From Desulfobacteraceae bacterium (GTDB lineage Bacteria; Desulfobacterota; Desulfobacteria; Desulfobacterales; ETH-SRB1): 5,657 nucleotides of DNA. Made by a program: the position numbers and the translations under genes. This document shows, in pieces, positions 1 to 4,987 of this stretch. The notes beneath the pieces are model-generated. The model worked only from the letters and a program-made list of their open reading frames with translations, searched no databases and was not told the origin of the DNA. Every line of letters starts with the position of its first letter. Positions within the stretch are counted from its first letter, which is position 1. The stretch lies in NCBI GenBank assembly GCA_013202725.1, contig JABMRH010000104.1, forward strand, positions 1-5,657, given 5' to 3'.

Positions 1-3
1 ACC

Positions 4-147
4 TGAGACCTTTGAAAAATGTTCAATTTTGTTCGAGTACAAGGAAGGCGAAAATTTCAACCGGAGGAATATATTGAATATTTCGAGGATTGAGATTTGA
101 ACCTGACGCAGTAATCGGGCAAAAGAGGAGGTTTTGCAAAGGTCTCA
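4..147. repeat. Candidate MITE-like non-coding unit bounded by an inverted repeat
   Basis: TGAGACCTTTG at 4-14 is the exact reverse complement of CAAAGGTCTCA at 137-147. After one unpaired G (136), AAAA at 15-18 also pairs with TTTT at 132-135. The same trinucleotide, ACC, lies just outside each end (1-3 and 148-150), as a short target duplication would, but the left side is cut by the window edge. A partial direct copy of the right end (TTGCAAAGGT followed two bases later by TC) recurs at 152-161. The interior has no gene with supporting features. It could be a non-autonomous transposable unit or a dispersed genomic repeat; a chance pairing is less likely given length and symmetry. Confidence 0.45.
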
Positions 148-171
148 ACCTGTTGCAAAGGTTTCGCTATA

Positions 172-885
172 TTAATACCCAATAAAATTTTCAGTCTTGA
201 TTAACTCTTTCTTGCACGATATCTCCGAGCAGATATTCTTCATGGCGCTCACCATTTTTGGTGGGCCGAATGCGAAGATAACCCGTTGCTGCCAATCAGA
301 CATATGGTTCATCACGGTATCTTTGTTGATAATTCCAGAGATGCACTGCTTATCCACCGGCGCACCGGCGCTCACCATATACACAACATTAAGAAGGTGA
401 GGATAGATCAGCTGCCAGTAATCCAATTCCTTCTTAAAGGCTATATCCTGCTCCAGACGGTTGGAATATAAGAGGCAAACATTGGTGCGCAACTGTTTTT
501 TAATAATATATTCAATAATCGAGACAACCGGTGTTATGCCGATCCCGCCTATGAGAAAACCGATTTTCCGGTATTCATCCTTAAATACACAATTGCCCAT
601 CGGTGCCTTCAATAAAACAATATCCCCTTCTTGCATTTGTTGCAATCGCTGTGAAAAATCGCTCTGTGATATGCGCTTTGTTGCCTCGATATAGTCATTT
701 TGGGGCGCGCATGAAAACGAAAGGTACTTATTCAGCAGGTGATTCTTTTTATCATGCTCGTCAAAAATAACCTGTAAAAACTGACCCGGCACAAAATCGA
801 TTTTTTCATTCAACACAAATCGAAAACTCTGTACTGTTTCAGTCCTCTTTATTTTCTGGACAAGTGTTCCTTTTATTTCTTTCAT
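172..885 (-). CDS. FAD-dependent ferredoxin-NADP reductase family oxidoreductase
   Basis: This 237-residue cytoplasmic protein has the two-domain FNR layout and no iron-sulfur domain. The N-terminal flavin-binding barrel shows FVPGQF (31-36), KYLSFSCAP (53-61) in the place of the flavin motif RxYSxxS, and a GDIVLLKAPMG segment (87-97). The C-terminal nucleotide domain has GGIGITP (113-119), LYSNR (139-143), FGPPKM (206-211) and the tail ENFIGY (232-237). Such enzymes pass electrons between NAD(P)H and a carrier or metal protein. Two motif positions are off consensus: the flavin-stacking Tyr of RxYS is Leu55, and the usual Cys of CGPxxM is Phe206. It is the last gene of the minus-strand cluster, 38 bp after the cyclase-hemerythrin gene, so its partner could be one of the iron proteins upstream; that is inference. 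Family assignment is firm, substrate unknown. Confidence 0.88.
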   Translation of the reverse strand: MKEIKGTLVQKIKRTETVQSFRFVLNEKIDFVPGQFLQVIFDEHDKKNHLLNKYLSFSCAPQNDYIEATKRISQSDFSQRLQQMQEGDIVLLKAPMGNCVFKDEYRKIGFLIGGIGITPVVSIIEYIIKKQLRTNVCLLYSNRLEQDIAFKKELDYWQLIYPHLLNVVYMVSAGAPVDKQCISGIINKDTVMNHMSDWQQRVIFAFGPPKMVSAMKNICSEISCKKELIKTENFIGY

Positions 886-923
886 GTGCCTTTAACCTTC
901 ATATTCTCACTTCCGGCAAGTTG

Positions 924-2237
924 TCATGCCAGACCCAACCTTTTTCTTTTTATAAAACGTCCCAAATGCTTATCAAATTTGAAAGTATGATTTACCAGCC
1001 AATCTACTATGAGAAGTCGGATGCGAAACAGGAGAAAAAATCTGTTACTATCATCTATTATGCTGATTTCTTTCTTAAATTTTTCAAAGTGTCTGGAAAA
1101 TTTATTATGTTGCCATTTTTGAAAATGTAAAAAAGGATACTCATATTCTTTCATCAACTTCTCTTCGTCTCGAAAGTGCGTGATTATATATTCATCAAGA
1201 AAAGAAATGGTTTTGTTTACTTCATCTAACCCTTTTCCTTTTAATATGCTCTCCATCAGTTTATTGCATTGTTCAAAAAGTTCACGATGCTGTTCGTCAA
1301 TTTTTGTTACTCCGAATTCAAACTCAGGGGTCCATTCTATGGAAAGAAGTAGTTCCCCTGTACTTTCATGTACACCAGTCTGAAGAAACGCATTGCATCG
1401 GTCAAGATAAAACTGAGCGGAACTATCTAATGGGTTGATCCGTAGGCATTCCTCTATCATCTTCTTCGAAGTATCAACATGCTTAAAATGGTAATGGGCT
1501 AACGCTTCCTCAAAAATTTTGAGCGTAGCTTTTTTCCCTTCTACAATTTCAGGGGGATCTATATCAAACACCTCATAAACTGACTGTGGTTGCGTTTTGC
1601 CTTTCACTTTCACCCGATCTAAAAAACGTATGGCTATTTTATCAGGTCTTTTTAAGTCATAAAATGTATACTCACTGATCAACAGGCCTGCCCCGTATTT
1701 TTTTGACATACCCTCAATTCGTGAGGCCAGGTTGACGGCATCGCCAATAACAGTACTTTCCATACGTTTATCCCCGCCTATTGTCCCTAACATTAACAGA
1801 CCTGTATTAAGGCCGATACCAATTCGAATTGGAGGGTAATGTGCCTTTTCCCTGACGGCATTATATTTGTTCAGTTTTGCATGTATGGCTATGGCACAAC
1901 GTACGGCTTCATCAGAGCTTGATGGGAAAAGCGCCATGATTGAATCTCCAACATACTTGTCGATAATTCCATTATGGGCAAGTATGACAGGCTCCATTTG
2001 GCTGAGGTAGGAATTGATAAAGTTGAAATTCTGTTGTGGAGTGAGCTCTTCAGAAATAGAGGTAAAACCTCGAATATCTGAAAACAGGATTGTCATATTT
2101 TTTTCAATCTGATCACCGAGGACTATGTTTGTGATATCATCTTTCCCCAGTATCCTCAGGAACTCATTGGGGACAAAGCGCTCATAGGCTTCTATCAATA
2201 ACCTAAAACGCTCATTACTGTTTTTGATTATCTTCAT
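924..2237 (-). CDS. Class III adenylate cyclase with C-terminal hemerythrin domain
   Basis: This 437-residue soluble protein probably makes cAMP from ATP under control of a diiron or oxygen/NO-binding domain. The cyclase domain (about 45-225) has both metal aspartates (D54 in FSDIRGF, D98 in YVGDSI), the adenine-selecting Lys94 with Thr162, and the transition-state Asn169 and Arg173 in VNLASR, a set that fits ATP rather than GTP. Residues about 236-287 look like a TPR-type helical linker. Residues about 299-430 are a bacteriohemerythrin domain with H317, H354/E358 (HxxxE), H377, and H417/D422 (HxxxxD). The first His of the usual HxxxH is Gln373. The start is fixed by an in-frame TAA about 50 bases upstream and no better start codon, although the ribosome site is weak. 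Relatives often carry membrane or PAS/GAF sensor domains before the cyclase; none is present here. The gene lies 62 bp after the ferritin-like gene. Confidence 0.9.
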   Translation of the reverse strand: MKIIKNSNERFRLLIEAYERFVPNEFLRILGKDDITNIVLGDQIEKNMTILFSDIRGFTSISEELTPQQNFNFINSYLSQMEPVILAHNGIIDKYVGDSIMALFPSSSDEAVRCAIAIHAKLNKYNAVREKAHYPPIRIGIGLNTGLLMLGTIGGDKRMESTVIGDAVNLASRIEGMSKKYGAGLLISEYTFYDLKRPDKIAIRFLDRVKVKGKTQPQSVYEVFDIDPPEIVEGKKATLKIFEEALAHYHFKHVDTSKKMIEECLRINPLDSSAQFYLDRCNAFLQTGVHESTGELLLSIEWTPEFEFGVTKIDEQHRELFEQCNKLMESILKGKGLDEVNKTISFLDEYIITHFRDEEKLMKEYEYPFLHFQKWQHNKFSRHFEKFKKEISIIDDSNRFFLLFRIRLLIVDWLVNHTFKFDKHLGRFIKRKRLGLA

Positions 2238-2299
2238 TGTCAGCCTATTTGTATAATAAGAATAGGTAGGTAAAACTACTTTTTATTTTGCTAAGTGTT

Positions 2300-2764
2300 T
2301 CAATTGGCGATCATATCGATCAGATCTTCTGCTTTCTTGATATGCTTTCTTGTTTCACTGTCAAGTTTTGTCATGATTCCCTTTACTCTTTTATCTAAAA
2401 TCTCAAAGTGGGTAAATACGTTTTTCTCAATAAGTGATCTTTCAAAGTCCAGGGTATATGCGGTAGCCATTTTCACATTAATTTCTCCGTTCTTAGCCTG
2501 TTGAATTACTTTTTCAACATGTCCAATAAAAATCTCCATGGTAGATGTTTTGATTTTACCCTCACTGAAACCGACCAAATCCTTTTTCTCGGCATGATAA
2601 AACTTTTTTATCCACTTTGCGTGTTGCAGTTCATCTTTGACCAATTCTTTCCAGAAGTCCTTATAGTCAGGGAATTGGTCAGCAAAGATTTTATACAGCT
2701 TGGCGAGCAAAACTTCCTGTTTATACAGCAATTCAATAATTTTTTTCTGATAAACCTCCAACAT
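2300..2764 (-). CDS. Ferritin-like / rubrerythrin-like four-helix protein
   Basis: This is a 154-residue all-helical protein without signal peptide or C-terminal rubredoxin domain. Helix 1 carries Glu17 in YKQEVLLAKLYKIFADQFP, and helix 2 carries E45xxH48 in KDELQHAKW, the standard half of a ferritin-like diiron site. The second half has Glu108 in LDFERSLIE, then E137 and H141 in SETRKH, which is ExxxH rather than the usual ExxH, so the second metal site may be altered. Members of this superfamily handle iron, peroxide or oxygen. I chose ATG at 2764 because AGGAG (2774-2778) sits 9 bases upstream; a longer frame begins at a TTG at 2836 but would overlap the end of ppiC and lacks such a site. 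It lies 46 bp after ppiC and 62 bp before the cyclase-hemerythrin gene. The exact family is not certain. Confidence 0.75.
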   Translation of the reverse strand: MLEVYQKKIIELLYKQEVLLAKLYKIFADQFPDYKDFWKELVKDELQHAKWIKKFYHAEKKDLVGFSEGKIKTSTMEIFIGHVEKVIQQAKNGEINVKMATAYTLDFERSLIEKNVFTHFEILDKRVKGIMTKLDSETRKHIKKAEDLIDMIAN

Positions 2765-2773
2765 GAAATTTCT

Positions 2774-2778
2774 CTCCT
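2774..2778 (-). promoter_or_regulatory. Ribosome binding site deciding the ferritin-like start
   Basis: The minus strand reads ACAGGAG, then nine bases, then ATG at 2764. This strong site supports the internal ATG over the upstream TTG at 2836. Confidence 0.75.
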
Positions 2779-2810
2779 GTAATAGGGCGCCAATGGCCGT
2801 TTGTTTATCC

Positions 2811-3095
2811 TCAATCACTTCGACTTGTAATTTCAATCAGATGGTATCCAAACTGGGTCTGAACCGGCCCATGAACCTTTCCTGTTTCTTGACTGAATAC
2901 CACGCTATCAAATTCTGGAACCATTTGGCCGGGCGAAAACTCACCTAAATCACCCCCGCCTTGCCGCCCAGAAGGACATTTAGAATGCTGCCTGGCTATT
3001 TCAACGAAGTCAGATCCTTCTTCAATTTGTTTTTTGATTTCTTCACATTTTTCCTGTGTATCAACAAGGATATGACGAGCTGTAGCTGTTGTCAT
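2811..3095 (-). CDS. ppiC: Parvulin-type peptidyl-prolyl cis-trans isomerase
   Basis: This 94-residue single-domain parvulin catalyses cis-trans isomerisation of prolyl bonds and is expected in the cytoplasm, as no signal peptide is visible. It matches the single-domain PpiC of E. coli (93 residues) in length and motif order: ARHILV with His8, CPSG with Cys40, GGDLGEF, GQMVPEFD with Met58 and Phe62, and TQFGYHLIEI with Phe82 and His85. These are the residues lining the known parvulin active site. The frame is open upstream to a TTG at 3200, but the start at 3095 has GGAGG five bases before it and gives the family length. It appears to be the first gene of the four-gene cluster. The inverted-repeat element ending at 3188 leaves only 92 bp of leader. 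Confidence 0.93.
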   Translation of the reverse strand: MTTATARHILVDTQEKCEEIKKQIEEGSDFVEIARQHSKCPSGRQGGGDLGEFSPGQMVPEFDSVVFSQETGKVHGPVQTQFGYHLIEITSRSD

Positions 3096-3100
3096 GATTT

Positions 3101-3105
3101 CCTCC
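3101..3105 (-). promoter_or_regulatory. Ribosome binding site deciding the ppiC start
   Basis: GGAGG on the minus strand lies five bases before the ATG at 3095. It overlaps the other nearby in-frame ATG (3104), which makes that codon an unlikely start. Confidence 0.8.
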
Positions 3106-3187
3106 ATCTTATCAAAATGTTCTTTAGCAAAATTGCGAACAGCGTGAACTGTCGAACATAGATTATGAACCGCAACAGCGAAGGGTA

Positions 3188-3205
3188 GAAATGGGGTCAA
3201 GTCTA
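3188..3205 (+). repeat. Left terminal inverted repeat of the RAYT element
   Basis: This 18-bp repeat is identical in reverse complement to 3543-3560. The stop codon of the RAYT remnant (TAG, 3203-3205) is formed by its inner edge. Confidence 0.85.
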
Positions 3206-3502
3206 TTTTTGGCCCTTGTCATATTTTTTTAGTTTCGAAACTCTTCGTATTATGCTGCTTACAATGCTGTATGCTTTGATATTAAATAGTTCATCTATGT
3301 TGTTAAGGTTCTCGCCGGCCCCGTATTTGACGTAATAGATAAACTGCAATATTACGCTGTTCATTATTTCAGATATTTCAATCAGCAGATCAATAAACAT
3401 TAAATAATCATGTTTATCTGAAAAAATGGATTCGGACCGTCTTCCACGGTTTATTACATGATGCCATGCTCCAGGATATTCTATTCTAAGTGGACGTGAC
3501 AT
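3203..3502 (-). pseudogene. Internally deleted REP-associated tyrosine transposase (RAYT, IS200-like)
   Basis: The 99-residue frame begins MSRPLRIEYPGAWHHVINRG and runs to about residue 45 as the typical RAYT N terminus. It then jumps to a C-terminal tail (about 55-99, YGAGENLNNIDELFNIKAYS and following) that resembles the helix-turn-helix end of longer RAYTs. The middle is missing, including the HUH metal-binding motif and the catalytic tyrosine, which full proteins of roughly 200 or more residues carry. It cannot be an active transposase. The frame has stayed open across the deletion, so a short protein retaining the C-terminal DNA-binding part could still be made, though no good ribosome site precedes it. 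The gene fills the element at 3188-3560. Confidence 0.85.
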
Positions 3503-3542
3503 GCTGTAGCATCTAACATTTTATTCTGATATGGGTCAAGCG

Positions 3543-3560
3543 TAGACTTGACCCCATTTC
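3543..3560 (-). repeat. Right terminal inverted repeat of the RAYT element
   Basis: This is the exact reverse complement of 3188-3205. Its inner part forms the right arm of the hairpin at 3533-3554. Confidence 0.85.
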
Positions 3561-3581
3561 CTCCAGGACAACACTGGGAAT

Positions 3582-3686
3582 TTATTTCTTCTTTTCTTTT
3601 TTCAATTTTCGTTTTTCCTTTGGATTAAGCTGGGCCTTTTTCTGTTGTTCCCTTTTGCCTTTGTCTTTTTTCCCCTTTTCACCCAT
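3582..3686 (-). CDS. 34-residue lysine-rich mini-protein
   Basis: The short frame runs from an ATG at 3686 to TAA and starts MGEKGKKDKGKREQQ. It has 15 Lys and 2 Arg in 34 residues, 5 acidic residues, no Cys and almost no hydrophobic residues, so it should be disordered and strongly basic. AGGAG (3695-3699) is eight bases upstream of the ATG, which is good evidence that it is translated. Small lysine-rich proteins of this style occur widely in environmental bacteria with no known role; nucleic-acid or ribosome binding is a guess from charge. It lies 108 bp after the SEC-C gene and just outside the RAYT element. The alternative is a purine-rich stretch open by chance, but the ribosome site argues against this. 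Confidence 0.6.
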   Translation of the reverse strand: MGEKGKKDKGKREQQKKAQLNPKEKRKLKKEKKK

Positions 3687-3694
3687 ATCTGTTT

Positions 3695-3699
3695 CTCCT
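3695..3699 (-). promoter_or_regulatory. Ribosome binding site of the lysine-rich mini-protein
   Basis: The minus strand reads AAGGAG followed by eight bases and the ATG at 3686. It is the main evidence that this short frame is a gene. Confidence 0.6.
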
Positions 3700-3722
3700 T
3701 GTTTGAAAGTAAGTTGTGCCTT

Positions 3723-3758
3723 ACCCCTGCTTCCAGCCGTCAGAGTGAAGCAGGTGGT
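3723..3758. other. Intergenic hairpin between SEC-C gene and mini-protein
   Basis: CCTGCTTC (3726-3733) pairs perfectly with GAAGCAGG (3747-3754). A one-base bulge then allows three more pairs (ACC with GGT), around a 13-base loop. It lies downstream of the SEC-C stop codon and upstream of the mini-protein on the same strand. There is no following T-run, so it is not a standard intrinsic terminator; it might stabilise an mRNA end or be chance. Confidence 0.4.
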
Positions 3759-3794
3759 TATGCGCAGACTAATCCTTTGGAATGTAAGATAGTC

Positions 3795-4082
3795 TTATTT
3801 GCCACAGCATTTTTTATACTTATTCCCGCTTCCACATGGGCATGGCTCATTGCGGCCAACTTTCTTTTCGGCAATTTTTGATTTTGGTGGATTCAATAAT
3901 ATTTCTAAATCGGTAATATCCTCTGGTTCATCCGGTTCTAATCCAATTGTATATTTCCAACCCTTTTCTTCAAATATCGACGCTACTTCTTTCAATCTTT
4001 CTTCTGTTTGTACATTAACAACAGCGGGCTTCTTTTCAGTACCTAATTTTGTAGTTTTTTGACCGTTAAAAATTTTTTCCAT
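3795..4082 (-). CDS. SEC-C motif zinc-binding small protein
   Basis: This 95-residue protein ends in a classic SEC-C metal motif, GRNEPCPCGSGNKYKKCCGK, like the zinc tail of SecA that binds SecB and ribosomes. Before it come KLGTEKKPAVVNVQTEER (about 11-28) and a GLEPDEPEDITDLEILLNPP segment. That layout recalls the small proteins annotated as the PBPRA1643 family SWIM/SEC-C proteins, whose role is unknown. The start is ambiguous. The ATG at 4082 has a modest GGTG five bases upstream and gives a family-like beginning; an in-frame ATG at 4145 would add 21 residues but has no visible ribosome site. If the shorter form is right, a TATAAT hexamer on the minus strand at 4101-4106 could be its -10 box. 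Confidence 0.8.
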   Translation of the reverse strand: MEKIFNGQKTTKLGTEKKPAVVNVQTEERLKEVASIFEEKGWKYTIGLEPDEPEDITDLEILLNPPKSKIAEKKVGRNEPCPCGSGNKYKKCCGK

Positions 4083-4198
4083 CTTTTCACCATTAAAAAT
4101 ATTATAGGATTCATCTACCGCATCGTATAAGAGCTCAGATTGCATGTTTTGTTAAGACAAGGCATACCTCATAAGAAGATAAAAAAAGTGGTATACTC

Positions 4199-4351
4199 AT
4201 GAGGCTAAAAAATTATGGCAGAAATCACAAGAAACGTAAAGAATATATTCAGCAAAGCGGGCTTTTACTGGTTGGAGTGGATGTGAGCAAGGCAAAGCAT
4301 GATGCCTGCACAACACAATGCCACTTTCTCAAGAATGAAGACTGTGACTGA
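4199..4351 (+). pseudogene. N-terminal fragment of an IS110-family transposase
   Basis: This is the only gene-like feature on the plus strand. The 50-residue frame starts MRLKNYGRNHKKRKEYIQQS and contains GLLLVGVDVSKAKHDACT (21-38), the hallmark start of the IS110 DEDD catalytic domain with the first catalytic Asp (28). Homology fades after about residue 40, and the frame stops at 4349-4351. Complete transposases are around 300-400 residues and end in a Tnp20-type domain with a catalytic Ser; none of that follows here. Only about 50 bp separate it from the SEC-C frame, so a full IS left end with a bridge-RNA region is not evident. It is a decayed remnant of insertion and deletion. Confidence 0.8.
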
Positions 4352-4408
4352 ATGCTTGCTTATTTACTGATAGGCCCTAAGCCCCTAATTATTCAAGTTT
4401 GTCAACTA

Positions 4409-4432
4409 CGCATTCCCTCCCGCATTCCCTCC
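4409..4432. repeat. Perfect tandem duplication of a 12-mer
   Basis: CGCATTCCCTCC occurs twice in direct contact (4409-4420 and 4421-4432), immediately before the long hairpin. On the minus strand it reads GGAGGGAATGCG twice. It could be replication slippage or part of a repeat unit with the hairpin. Confidence 0.7.
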
Positions 4433-4433
4433 T

Positions 4434-4472
4434 TGAGCGGATAGGCGGCGCTTTGCGCCGACTATCCGCTCA
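4434..4472. repeat. Long near-perfect hairpin
   Basis: Eighteen bases on each side pair with a single G-A mismatch around a TTT loop: TGAGCGGATAG then GCGGCGC on the left, and GCGCCGA then CTATCCGCTCA on the right. It lies 18 bp beyond the stop codon of the minus-strand two-gene cassette. There is no T-run on either side, so it is not a classic intrinsic terminator, though a stem this stable could protect or end transcripts. A dispersed palindromic repeat is the other option. Confidence 0.75.
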
Positions 4473-4490
4473 TTATCTCGCTTGTTCTGC

Positions 4491-4706
4491 TCAAACATTT
4501 GGAGTCAACTCAGTCTTTTTCGCTATAAGTTCACGAACAGCAGGTATCAATTCATTAGGGATTTCCATAAAAGTTTGATTAGTATCTTCGTAAGCTGCTT
4601 CATCCTCTGCAACAGCTTCATCCTCTGACTGGGTTTCATAATGTTCGAGTACGCGTTTCACACGCTTTTCATCCCATCCTGCTGGGAATTTGCTCTGTCT
4701 TGTCAT
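4491..4706 (-). CDS. Putative antitoxin of a BrnT/DUF4258-like module
   Basis: This 71-residue acidic protein begins MTRQSKFPAGWDEKRVKRVL, has a Glu/Asp-rich middle (about 27-42) and ends in IPNELIPAVRELIAKK. The last segment looks like the strand-helix part of a ribbon-helix-helix or a short toxin-binding helix. Small size, acidity and an ATGA overlap with the basic gene upstream fit an antitoxin that binds its partner and may repress its own promoter. GGAG lies nine bases before the ATG, inside the end of the upstream gene. I do not recognise a characterised homologue, and the toxin-antitoxin role is inferred from arrangement and composition. Confidence 0.6.
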   Translation of the reverse strand: MTRQSKFPAGWDEKRVKRVLEHYETQSEDEAVAEDEAAYEDTNQTFMEIPNELIPAVRELIAKKTELTPNV

Positions 4707-4987
4707 TTTAATTTTCTCCTTCTACGGCGTCTATATGCTTTAAGTGATTTTCCGGACAAATCATAAGCCATGATTACAAAAATACTATGGGGCGCCGGAT
4801 CTGGGACATAAATGACACGAAGATACCTGCCGTTTTTTGTCCGACCCATGGACACGCGAGATCCTTCACGACCCGGACGATCTTCCCCCGGCTTTCGTAA
4901 TACATCTTCAACTTCATCTTCGCTAACTCCATGATTATAAATATGGGGTTGCTTAGTTTCTGGATCAATATAATAACGAATTTTCAT
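4703..4987 (-). CDS. Putative BrnT/DUF4258-like toxin
   Basis: This 94-residue basic protein opens with MKIRYYIDPETKQPHIYNHG and has HGVSEDEVEDVLRKP (19-33). Next come GREGSRVSMGRTKNGRYLRVIYV (39-61) and a strand SIFVIMAYDL, and it ends in the highly basic run KAYRRRRRRK. The pattern His-Gly-Val with a following helix, then G-R-T with GRYLRVIY strands, is like the compact RelE-type fold of BrnT/DUF497 and DUF4258 proteins, which in characterised cases are mRNA-cleaving toxins. It overlaps the next gene by four bases (ATGA), so the two are coupled with the toxin first, as in brnTA and higBA. A weak AAGG precedes the start by about ten bases. Toxicity is inference. Confidence 0.6.
   Translation of the reverse strand: MKIRYYIDPETKQPHIYNHGVSEDEVEDVLRKPGEDRPGREGSRVSMGRTKNGRYLRVIYVPDPAPHSIFVIMAYDLSGKSLKAYRRRRRRKLK

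Larger units (their letters stand above)
3188..3560. mobile_element. 373-bp RAYT-derived element with perfect 18-bp terminal inverted repeats
   Basis: GAAATGGGGTCAAGTCTA at 3188-3205 is the exact reverse complement of 3543-3560. Each end can fold into a REP-like hairpin. On the right, GGGTCAAG (3533-3540) pairs with CTTGACCC (3547-3554) across a 6-base loop. On the left, GGGTCAA (3194-3200) pairs with TTGGCCC (3209-3215) with one G-T wobble. The inside is filled by a deleted RAYT (REP-associated tyrosine transposase) gene. Inverted palindromes on both sides of a RAYT gene are the known arrangement of REP/BIME systems. No target duplication is visible. As it lacks transposase catalytic residues, it could move only with help from a complete copy elsewhere. 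Confidence 0.75.

Noticed and set aside
19..93. A 24-residue plus-strand frame inside the first repeat unit
   Set aside because: It has no ribosome site, no recognisable motif, and lies inside a candidate non-coding repeat.
1..165. CRISPR repeat unit
   Set aside because: There is no regular alternation of repeats and spacers, only one inverted pair and a partial direct copy.
2501..2782. A 93-residue plus-strand frame
   Set aside because: It is fully antisense to the ferritin-like gene and has no motif or ribosome site.
2765..2836. N-terminal extension of the ferritin-like frame from a TTG at 2836
   Set aside because: It would overlap the end of ppiC, and a strong AGGAG site points to the ATG at 2764.
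3096..3200. N-terminal extension of the PpiC frame from a TTG at 3200
   Set aside because: It runs into the terminal repeat of the RAYT element. The ATG at 3095 has GGAGG and gives the normal family length.
3645..3881. A 78-residue plus-strand frame with membrane-like residues
   Set aside because: It is antisense to the lysine-rich mini-protein and the SEC-C tail; the hydrophobic residues come from reading Lys codons backwards.
4434..4472. Intrinsic terminator for the two-gene cassette
   Set aside because: The stem is strong but neither strand has a following T-run, so it is listed as a hairpin repeat.
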